Shown: piece after piece, positions 1 to 5,292 of the stretch
Layout: each line of letters opens with the position of its first letter
How positions within the stretch are numbered: position 1 is the stretch's first letter
DNA from: Clostridiaceae bacterium
GTDB lineage: Bacteria; Bacillota; Clostridia; Acetivibrionales; DUMC01
DNA: 7,376 nucleotides
Direction of reading: 5' to 3'
Assembly (NCBI GenBank): GCA_012512865.1
Contig: JAAZDH010000180.1
Location: forward strand, 1 to 7,376
Notes under the pieces: generated by a model
Told to the model about the DNA's origin: nothing
The model's database searches: none
The model's input: only the letters and a program-made list of their open reading frames with translations
Position numbers and translations under genes: made by a program

Positions 1-2
1 TG

Positions 3-659
3 GCAGGTATAATCGGCCAGGAGCAAAACCAGGCAGTTGCTGCTAATCTTATTAATAACATGTTGGTTTCCCATAATAAAAAAACAAGCGTGGCAAGTTT
101 AAGAAGCTTGATTGAATTAGGCAGGGACAAGATGAAAAGTTACATCCATGAAATTAGAAAGAATGGCACCGAGATATTGATTTTAAAAATAGACGTAAAT
201 GTTATTAACGGGGAAATATCCGGCTTACTCCAGCAAGACTTGAGATTCAACATTATTCTGTATATTGACGTATCCCCTGCATATAAAAAGCAAATAGAAA
301 GCTTGCTTTCGCTGCTCGAGGAAAACGGCATAATAATAGTAAACGAGGATTATATCGATAATCTCGATAGCCTGCTTTTCTTGAAAGAACTGGGGCTTGA
401 TACGGTTACTTTTGGTTTCAATTCAAGGGCAAGTATAACAACTTCAAGCATTGACGACACTTCATCCGGCAAGAAATATATGCTGTACCAGCAAAAAACC
501 GTCAAGTCAATTAATGGACATACAATATCCCCGCAGGAATACAGGATTGATACAGGGAAAGAAGTGGATGCATACGGAGCCCTTGGGGCAGTGGCATTTG
601 CCATAGCCAGCGGGGTGGAATTGAATGCACATCCTGGAGTGAATTCTCATAAAAACTAG
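3..659 (+). CDS. Mur-ligase-like protein, 5' end cut by window, no C-terminal domain
   Basis: This reading frame is open from the left window edge, so the 5' end is missing; 218 codons are visible and the first internal ATG is at 60. The order of segments resembles the central ATPase domain of MurE-type ligases. There is a strand and turn (AGIIGQEQNQA) where a GTxGKTT P-loop would sit. A strand ending in ILKIDVN follows where Mur ligases have VMEVSS, then a 'GIIIVNEDYID' segment like the Mur 'vlNaDD' strand, then VTFGFNSRASITTSSI like the 'tyGf..aditassi' strand. It ends in a helix (YGALGAVAFAIASGV) like the conserved N-x-LAA helix. It stops there, so the third Mur domain is absent. The P-loop Lys and Thr are not visible, so ligase activity is doubtful. 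It may be a non-catalytic paralogue or a decayed gene. Family assignment is by pattern only. Confidence 0.5.
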   Translation, partial: AGIIGQEQNQAVAANLINNMLVSHNKKTSVASLRSLIELGRDKMKSYIHEIRKNGTEILILKIDVNVINGEISGLLQQDLRFNIILYIDVSPAYKKQIESLLSLLEENGIIIVNEDYIDNLDSLLFLKELGLDTVTFGFNSRASITTSSIDDTSSGKKYMLYQQKTVKSINGHTISPQEYRIDTGKEVDAYGALGAVAFAIASGVELNAHPGVNSHKN

Positions 660-689
660 AACTTTATTGGATTATAGCGGAATAATGAT

Positions 690-717
690 TTGCAATGTAA
701 AATAATTGTAATATAAT
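690..717 (+). promoter_or_regulatory. Sigma-A-type promoter in the spacer upstream of the SSB-like gene
   Basis: TTGCAA at 690-695 and a perfect TATAAT at 712-717 are separated by 16 bp, close to the sigma-A consensus. A transcript from here would have an untranslated leader of about 280 nt before the ATG at 1006. The rest of the spacer (718-1005) holds no convincing gene or known riboswitch. It does have a 9-bp direct repeat GCATTATTA at 795-803 and 827-835. A second, weaker promoter-like pair (TTGTCC 930-935, TACAAT 951-956, 15 bp apart) lies nearer the gene. Confidence 0.55.
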
Positions 718-1005
718 AGTATTTAATGAGGGAAGGTGACGGGGGACGATCGCCATCATATAACCTTGCTGCAATGGCATGTTGTGATAATTGTGCATTA
801 TTACGATAGTGCTTTATTAAAATGGGGCATTATTAGAATGATGAATTACTATAATGACAAGGGTGATATTTACCTTGACTGCAGGTTTAGTTGATAATGA
901 TATAGTTGATTTTGAAAATACTTCTAAAATTGTCCTTCTATGAATATTAATACAATAGAAAAAATCAAAAAGGCACATGAGATAAAGTGAGAGGAGTGGG
1001 GGTAT

Positions 1006-1638
1006 ATGGTAGGAAACCTGGTAGAGAATAACATGGTTACAATTACCGGAAAAGTGGTTTCCCCGCTGGAATATAGCCATGAAATATATGGAGAAGGGTT
1101 TTACTCTTTTATTCTTGAAGTCCCGAGGCTTAGCGAAAGCAGTGACAGGATTCCCGTAACCGTATCGGAACGGCTTATTGCCAGGCAGAGGCCTAAAGAA
1201 GGGGATACTTTAAAAATAGAAGGACAGTTCAGGTCTTACAATAATTATGGAAAACCGGGAAACAAGTTGATTTTAACCGTTTTTGCAAGAGAGATAATAT
1301 TCATTAATGAGGATGACGGAATAAAGAATCCCAATCAAATTTACCTGGATGGATACATATGCAAAAAACCTGTATATAGAACGACGCCTTTTGGCCGCGA
1401 AATTGCCGACTTGCTGCTGGCCGTCAACCGCCAGTATAACAAATCAGACTATATCCCTTGTATTGCATGGGGAAGAAATGCCAGGTATTCTGAAAACCTG
1501 GCGGTGGGTGATAATATAAGGATCTGGGGGAGAATCCAGAGCAGGGAATACCAAAAGAAGTACAGCACCGGCGAAGTGGTCACGAAAGTAGCATACGAGG
1601 TTTCCATATCCAAAATGGAAGTAGTGAAGACAGGCTGA
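1006..1638 (+). CDS. SSB-like single-stranded DNA-binding protein with two OB folds
   Basis: This 210-aa protein probably binds single-stranded DNA in the cytoplasm. Two OB-fold units are visible. The first spans about residues 10-103 (VTITGKVVSP, then FYSFILEVPR, ending with the GDTLKIEGQF strand). The second spans about 111-207 and looks more like canonical SSB: IYLDGYICKKPVYR, TPFGREIADLLLAVNRQY, YIPCIAWGRNARYSENLAVG and DNIRIWGRIQSREYQ. Standard SSB has one OB fold plus an acidic tail ending in DDIPF. Here the tail is absent and the protein ends KMEVVKTG, so direct docking of SSB partners through that tail is not expected. The start at 1006 is supported by GAGGAG at 991-996, 9 nt upstream. 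It stands alone between two spacers. A helper or second SSB, rather than the main essential one, is the likely role, by inference. Confidence 0.8.
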   Translation: MVGNLVENNMVTITGKVVSPLEYSHEIYGEGFYSFILEVPRLSESSDRIPVTVSERLIARQRPKEGDTLKIEGQFRSYNNYGKPGNKLILTVFAREIIFINEDDGIKNPNQIYLDGYICKKPVYRTTPFGREIADLLLAVNRQYNKSDYIPCIAWGRNARYSENLAVGDNIRIWGRIQSREYQKKYSTGEVVTKVAYEVSISKMEVVKTG

Positions 1639-1661
1639 GCCCATCTTCCAGTCTTAAGCTA

Positions 1662-1725
1662 AAATTCCCATTGATAAGTATTAAGTAAAATTCCCGTTAG
1701 TGGGTTTTAGAGTGAAATTCCCATT
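1662..1725. repeat. Three copies of AAATTCCCRTT at 26-27 bp spacing
   Basis: AAATTCCCATT occurs at 1662-1672, AAATTCCCGTT at 1688-1698 and AAATTCCCATT at 1715-1725. Start-to-start distances are 26 and 27 bp, about 2.5 helical turns. The sequence between copies is not conserved. On the opposite strand the unit reads AAYGGGAATTT. Regularly spaced multiple copies of such a unit resemble the repeated transposase-binding sites inside IS21-family ends, as I remember them. No istA or istB coding sequence is present, so this would be a solo end or remnant. A regulator-binding array for the downstream apbE promoter is the main alternative. Confidence 0.6.
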
Positions 1726-1750
1726 AATAGCCTAATTGGATTGACAACCA

Positions 1751-1759
1751 TGGTATAAT
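1751..1759 (+). promoter_or_regulatory. Extended -10 promoter for the apbE operon
   Basis: TGGTATAAT at 1751-1759 is a perfect -10 box with the TGn extension. No good -35 hexamer lies 16-18 bp upstream. A perfect TTGACA at 1741-1746 is only 7 bp from the -10 box and cannot act as its -35. The leader to the apbE ATG at 1821 would be about 55 nt. The three AAATTCCCRTT repeats end 26 bp upstream of the extended -10, a position from which a bound protein could control transcription. Confidence 0.5.
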
Positions 1760-1820
1760 AAAATTGGACAAGTACAAGAAGTAAACTATACTTTTATTTT
1801 TACGGGGTTCACGCTAAACA

Positions 1821-3002
1821 ATGGAGAGAAATTGCTTATTACGTAGAAAATGGCTTTATACCGCAGTCCTGGTATTTATTTTGATAACAGGGCTGGTTGC
1901 CTTGTATGCTGTTGCAAGATGGGGATACCTTGGAAAAGGGCGACCGGGAGAAGGGCAGCCAGTTACCTATGATTTCATTGAGAGGGACGAATTTTTGCTG
2001 GGCACAATTGTAACCCAGCGAATATATACAAGTACGGATGGGGAAGATGCAAGGGATGGGGAAAAGGGAAGCGGCCAAGGCCGTGTGAACGGCTCAAATG
2101 CAAATGATGTAGCGGACAAGGTATTTGAAAGGATTAGAGAAATTGAGAGCAAGATGTCCGTGAATTCCAATAATAGCGAAATTAGCATACTTAATCAAAA
2201 TGCAGGAAAGGGTGCCGTTAACATAAGCCGGGATACCCTTTGTGTGCTTTCAAAGGCAAAGGAGTATTTCCAGGTAAGCGGTGGAGCTTTTGAACCATGT
2301 ATCGGGCCGTTGACGAAAGCGTGGGGTATATACCTGGTTGAAGGGAACCCGGAAATACCCGGTGAAGATGAAATAAAAGATATGCTTTTCCTGGTAAATT
2401 GTGACGATTTATTAATTGATGGGAAGAATTCAACCGCCATGCTGGCCAAAGCCGGGCAAGCAGTTGATTTGGGCGGAATAGCAAAGGGTTACGCAGGTGA
2501 TGAGGCCGTAAAAATCTACAGGCAATACGGTGTAAAATCAGCTTATGTAAACCTGGGAGGCAATGTTGTGACCCTGGGGGCAAAACCTGACGGAACCCCA
2601 TGGAGGATAGGAATACAGAATCCCAGGGGTGAGGCAGGAAAACATATCGGGGTGGTAGAGGTGGTAAATAAGGCAGTTGTTACATCCGGGGATTATGAAA
2701 GATATTTTATTGCGGATGGTAAAAGGTATCACCATATACTGGACCCAAAGACGGGGTATCCTGCCGACTCGGGACTTATAAGCGTGACAATCGTAACGGA
2801 TTTGTCAATAGATGGGGATGCCTTGTCAACGGCAGTTTTCGTACTGGGACTGGAAAAAGGAATGGAACTCGTGGAAAGCCTGGAGGGAGTTGAAGGAGTT
2901 TTTATAACCGGCGATAAAAGAGTTTACGTATCTTCCGGGCTAGAGGATAATTTCATTATGAATAATGAAAGCAAGGAATTTAAGTATGGGCGGAAAAGAT
3001 AA
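1821..3002 (+). CDS. apbE: FAD:protein FMN transferase (ApbE family), membrane-anchored
   Basis: ApbE moves FMN from FAD to a Thr or Ser of target proteins outside the cytoplasmic membrane, such as RnfG/RnfD, NqrB/C or FMN-binding lipoproteins. Residues 12-30 form one hydrophobic segment with no lipobox Cys, so this 393-aa copy is probably held by an uncleaved N-terminal helix. Family motifs appear in order: NSNNSEISILNQ (115-126), GGAFEPCIGPLTKAWG (154-169), VDLGGIAKGYAGD (215-227), AYVNLGGNVVTLG (241-253), VVTSGDYERYF (286-296), YHHILDPKTGYPA (303-315) and DGDALSTAVF (331-340), which holds the probable metal-binding Asp and Thr. An additional hydrophilic stretch at about 72-97 lies between the first strand and first helix. 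An in-frame stop at 1815-1817 makes the ATG at 1821 the first usable start, though its ribosome binding site is weak. It is the first gene of a three-gene operon. Confidence 0.93.
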   Translation: MERNCLLRRKWLYTAVLVFILITGLVALYAVARWGYLGKGRPGEGQPVTYDFIERDEFLLGTIVTQRIYTSTDGEDARDGEKGSGQGRVNGSNANDVADKVFERIREIESKMSVNSNNSEISILNQNAGKGAVNISRDTLCVLSKAKEYFQVSGGAFEPCIGPLTKAWGIYLVEGNPEIPGEDEIKDMLFLVNCDDLLIDGKNSTAMLAKAGQAVDLGGIAKGYAGDEAVKIYRQYGVKSAYVNLGGNVVTLGAKPDGTPWRIGIQNPRGEAGKHIGVVEVVNKAVVTSGDYERYFIADGKRYHHILDPKTGYPADSGLISVTIVTDLSIDGDALSTAVFVLGLEKGMELVESLEGVEGVFITGDKRVYVSSGLEDNFIMNNESKEFKYGRKR

Positions 3003-3726
3003 CGTTAAAGGTAATAAAGGCATTACAAGCATTACAAGTACTACTAAAGGTAAAATTAAAGCTGCAGGTAATGTACCAGCGCTCAAGAGGGGCGACATTT
3101 ATCTTGTTGCATTTATTTTTTTTGTATCGGTTGCAGGCATTGTAATCCCAAAGGCATTTTCCAGGGAAGCGGGTGAGGGCAGGGTTGCCATTATCAGGCA
3201 TGGTGACAGTATAATCAGGAAGATTGAACTTGATAAAGTAAAAGAGGCTGTCAGGCTTGTAATTCCCGGTGATGACCAGGCGAAGCAGGAGGAAAACGCG
3301 GTGCAAGGGAAAAACATGAAGCACGTGGAAAATACGGAGCAAGGGGAGAATACAGGGCACGGGGAAAATGCGAAGCAGGGAGAGGATGCGGTGCAAGGGG
3401 AAAATGTGGAACAAGAGGAAAATGAAGGAAAATGGGAAAACTACGGGACAGGACAAACGGAGGATTACAAGGCAGGCCATGGGGATGATTATAGAGCGGG
3501 GCAACGGGAAGGCCAAGCGGTGAATTACAGCGCAGTAATCCTGGTTGAAAACGGAAGGATAAGGTTTGAAGAGACCAATTGCCCCGATAAAACATGCGTC
3601 AGGACGGGATGGCTGGAAGAACCCGGGGATTCCGCCGTATGCTTGCCGGGGAGATTCATGATCAAGATTGAACGGGCTGAAGGTATTGAAGGCGCCAAGG
3701 ATGAAGTGGACGGGGTAACATATTGA
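2986..3726 (+). CDS. Membrane-anchored NusG domain II protein with hexapeptide repeat insert
   Basis: The ATG at 2986 is preferred over the one at 2965 because AAGGAA at 2973-2978 sits 7 nt before it. This gives 246 aa and a 17-nt overlap with apbE, a sign of translational coupling. A hydrophobic segment at about 38-57 should place the rest outside the membrane. The stand-alone NusG domain II fold (PF07009 type) is split. The first half is at about 66-95 (RVAIIRHGDSIIRKIEL). The second half is at about 180-235: AVILVENGRIRFEETNCPDKTCVRTGW, then CLPGRFMIKIE (shown here as family motif, Cys at 199, 204 and 219). Between them is an insert of about 80 residues rich in Glu, Asn, Gln and Gly. Usual family members are about 120-130 aa. 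Such proteins neighbour apbE and Gx transporters, and I recall EetA of the Listeria electron-transfer locus being this type. The exact function is unknown. Confidence 0.85.
   Translation: MGGKDNVKGNKGITSITSTTKGKIKAAGNVPALKRGDIYLVAFIFFVSVAGIVIPKAFSREAGEGRVAIIRHGDSIIRKIELDKVKEAVRLVIPGDDQAKQEENAVQGKNMKHVENTEQGENTGHGENAKQGEDAVQGENVEQEENEGKWENYGTGQTEDYKAGHGDDYRAGQREGQAVNYSAVILVENGRIRFEETNCPDKTCVRTGWLEEPGDSAVCLPGRFMIKIERAEGIEGAKDEVDGVTY
3280..3441 (+). repeat. Nine 18-bp in-frame tandem repeats (hexapeptide xxQGEN)
   Basis: Residues 99-152 of the NusG-II protein parse without gaps into nine six-residue units: AKQEEN, AVQGKN, MKHVEN, TEQGEN, TGHGEN, AKQGED, AVQGEN, VEQEEN, EGKWEN. Each unit is 18 bp, so the array is 162 bp and never disturbs the frame. 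Glu or Lys at position 5 and Asn or Asp at position 6 are constant in type, and Gln or His at position 3 is common. Units differ from each other in several bases, so this is a drifted array rather than a fresh duplication. A looser stretch with YKAG and YRAG follows to about residue 178. Confidence 0.9.
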
Positions 3727-3727
3727 C

Positions 3728-4246
3728 ATGGAAAAAACAAGGAAAATCATAACGCTTGCAGTTTTTGTTTCTCAAGCGTTGGTCCTCTCGATGATTGAAA
3801 ATTTAATACCGTTGCCGACAGCATTTCCGGGGGTTAAGCTCGGATTGGCAAATATTATCGTTATTACAACCATAGTTTTTTTGGGATTCAAGGATGCGCT
3901 GGTACTGGTTGCCTTGAGGACTGCAATATTTTCATTTTTAACAGGCGGCCTTACGTTATTCCTTTTCAGTATTTCAGGCGGCATGTTAAGCGCCATTGCC
4001 ATGAGTATAGTGTATTACAGGCTGAAAAATACATTCAGCATTATCGGGATAAGCATCATTGGTGCAGTGACCCACAATATAGGCCAGTTGATGGCGGCAG
4101 CTGCAATAATGAAGGACTTGTCGGTGATGAATTACCTTCCCGTGCTTATGTTGTCTGGGATTGCAACGGGCAGCCTTGTGGGTGTATGCAGCAAGTACCT
4201 GGTTAAGGCCCTCAGAAAAAGCAGGATATTCGAGGAAAGTCCATAA
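3728..4246 (+). CDS. Gx transporter family membrane protein (PF07456 type)
   Basis: This 172-aa, highly hydrophobic protein has about five membrane segments, near residues 8-25, 38-53, 55-90, 103-125 and 135-158. Family signatures include IENLIPLPTAFPGVKLGLANI (26-aa region from 23; key residues Pro-Gly-x-Lys-Leu-Gly), the GG pair at 84-85 and GAVTHNIGQL (112-121). The family was long labelled heptaprenyl diphosphate synthase component I, but its fold resembles substrate-binding components of ECF transporters and it has no prenyl synthase motifs. It starts 1 nt after the NusG-II stop, so the two are probably co-translated. As I recall, EetB of the Listeria electron-transfer locus is of this kind. 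Its substrate is not known; a flavin-related or quinone-related role is inferred from the ApbE neighbour. Confidence 0.88.
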   Translation: MEKTRKIITLAVFVSQALVLSMIENLIPLPTAFPGVKLGLANIIVITTIVFLGFKDALVLVALRTAIFSFLTGGLTLFLFSISGGMLSAIAMSIVYYRLKNTFSIIGISIIGAVTHNIGQLMAAAAIMKDLSVMNYLPVLMLSGIATGSLVGVCSKYLVKALRKSRIFEESP

Positions 4247-4550
4247 TTTATGTGCTGCAGGCTGCATGTCATCCAATTTAAATATTGCTGCAAAATAATG
4301 TGCTTGAAATAACCCGAAAAATATATTATTGTATATATAAACAAACATGCTTGTGCACCTGTGCATGTTATACCGTGTAAATGCATGCGGTACCTGCATA
4401 AACGGTGCAATAAACAGTGCATAAGCAGGGTTATAAATTTGCGGGATGAAACCTGCCGGGATTAAATATTTTGCCTGGATTAAATCCCGCAGTATGAAAT
4501 TCTGCGGTGGTGCAATCCTGCAGGTATAAACAGGGGAGGGGTGCATATGG
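4247..4550. other. 304-bp spacer with inverted and direct repeats
   Basis: No convincing full gene lies here on either strand. It contains an inverted repeat AACATGC/GCATGTT (4344-4350, 4363-4369), GCGGGAT/ATCCCGC (4441-4447, 4484-4490), and GGATTAAAT twice at 18-bp spacing (4459-4467, 4477-4485). The 8-bp palindrome CCTGCAGG is at 4517-4524. TACCTGCA (4391-4398) and TGCAGGTA (4519-4526) are complementary across 120 bp. Many copies of TGCA or GTGC give it a biased look. No hairpin followed by a T run was found, so the end of the apbE operon transcript is not marked by a clear intrinsic terminator. Confidence 0.55.
4250..4312 (+). other. Possible 20-aa Cys-rich small ORF (MCCRLH...)
   Basis: A short frame of 20 codons begins 10 nt after GAGGAAAG at 4232-4239, a fair ribosome binding site inside the end of the Gx transporter gene. 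The product would have five Cys in the pattern CC-x10-CC-x3-C. It begins 3 nt after the transporter stop. Two more short frames with weaker start signals follow at 4347-4424 (25 aa) and 4446-4529 (27 aa). I recognise none of them. Chance ORFs are the more likely explanation. Confidence 0.15.
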
Positions 4551-4958
4551 ATGATTAGGGCTGTTTACGGCGAAAAGGGCAGCGGCAAGACCAGGGCCCT
4601 GGTTGAACATGCAAACAAAATGGCAGACCAGCATTACGGATGCATAGCATTTATTGACAGCGGTAACGAGCTTATTTATGATTTAAAGCACGGGATAAGG
4701 CTTATTAACATCAGCGAATTCCCGGTTGATAGTGAAGAAAGGTTCATTGGGTTTATATACGGCATGATTGCCCAAAATTACGATCTAAAATGGATTTTAA
4801 TCAATAGGATCACGCACATCCTTAAAAAAGATGCTAAAGACCTGGAAGGCTTTTTCTTGAAATTGAAAGAAATCTCCAACAAGTACGGTGTCGAATTTGA
4901 TATAAGTGTATCAGGCAGTAAGGAAAATATGCCGGAATTTTTGAATGTGTACATCTAA
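4551..4958 (+). CDS. Small P-loop ATP-binding protein of unknown role
   Basis: This 135-aa protein has a clear Walker A loop, GEKGSGKT, at residues 7-14. FIDSGNEL (34-41) follows the second strand, and RLINISEFPVDSEERFIGFIYG (50-71 region) precedes the strand KWILINRI (80-87). That strand is where Walker B belongs, but the expected Asp is Asn85. The C-terminal part, with VEFDISVSGSKENMPEFL, looks like the last strand and sensor region of a reduced P-loop fold. Similar short proteins in clostridia are sometimes annotated as PilT-like or simply ATP-binding; no specific role is known to me. The start is set by the purine-rich AGGGGAGGGG at 4532-4541, 9 nt upstream. An upstream ATG at 4546 runs into TAG after three codons. 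It sits between two repeat-rich spacers, so it may be a single-gene unit. Confidence 0.75.
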   Translation: MIRAVYGEKGSGKTRALVEHANKMADQHYGCIAFIDSGNELIYDLKHGIRLINISEFPVDSEERFIGFIYGMIAQNYDLKWILINRITHILKKDAKDLEGFFLKLKEISNKYGVEFDISVSGSKENMPEFLNVYI

Positions 4959-4978
4959 TTTTTTAATTACATAATTTC

Positions 4979-5045
4979 CAGGAAGGTATAATGTGCAGGA
5001 AGTATTATGTGCAAGCGCAAGTATGCCTAGAGGGGAAGTATGCCC
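4979..5045. repeat. Degenerate short repeats (CAGGAAG-TATxATGTG type)
   Basis: CAGGAAGGTATAATGTG at 4979-4995 is followed directly by CAGGAAGTATTATGTG at 4996-5011. Two looser copies sharing AAGTATGCC follow at 5019-5027 and 5036-5044. The spacing is about 16-17 bp. The first copy contains a TATAAT (4987-4992), but no matching -35 is visible, so I do not call a promoter. Confidence 0.55.
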
Positions 5046-5169
5046 GGATATATCAAAAAACAATGTTTTTTATACAAGAGATGGTGTATTTTATTTAAAA
5101 AAGGTAATTAAAAAGGGAAATAAAAAGGCAAAAGAGGTACATTTAATTTAAAAAAGGGTGGTATAAAAA

Positions 5170-5289
5170 GGGCAGTATGTTTTTACATCTAAGCTAAAAA
5201 GGGCAGCATATTTTGGGAGAATCTTTTAACGCAGAGTCAGTATATTTTAACATAGAGCCAGTACATTTAACGGAGAGGCAGTATATTTT
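5170..5289. repeat. Five degenerate GGCAGTATATTTT repeats upstream of priA
   Basis: Copies begin at 5171 (GGCAGTATGTTTT), 5202 (GGCAGCATATTTT), 5236 (GTCAGTATATTTT), 5257 (GCCAGTACATTT) and 5277 (GGCAGTATATTTT). The first two are also preceded by TAAAAAGG-like runs. Start-to-start distances shrink from 31 and 34 to 21 and 20 bp. The last copy occupies the space between the probable ribosome binding site GGAGAGG (5272-5278) and the priA ATG. The segment 5046-5169 is A-rich and otherwise holds nothing I can name. Confidence 0.65.
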
Positions 5290-5292
5290 GTT

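Noticed and set aside
1741..1746. Perfect TTGACA as the -35 of the apbE promoter
   Set aside because: Only 7 bp separate it from TATAAT at 1754, and no -10 box lies 16-18 bp downstream of it.
1779..1793. AAGTA/TACTT hairpin followed by T-rich sequence as a terminator or attenuator
   Set aside because: The stem is short and almost wholly A-T, too weak to stop transcription on its own.
3280..3441. CRISPR-like array
   Set aside because: Units are 18 bp, contiguous, in frame with a gene, and have no spacers.
2980..3750. 256-codon open frame on the - strand
   Set aside because: It is the antisense of the NusG-II gene, its Leu/Pro/Phe/His-rich repeats mirror the sense-strand array, and it has no family signature. 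The sense gene has clear conserved motifs.
3986..4546. 186-codon open frame on the - strand
   Set aside because: It covers half of the Gx transporter gene in antisense plus the repeat-rich spacer, with no recognisable domain.
5055..5071. AAAAAAC/GTTTTTT inverted repeat as a terminator
   Set aside because: Seven pairs with one G-C and a 3-nt loop; not GC-rich and far from the preceding stop codon.
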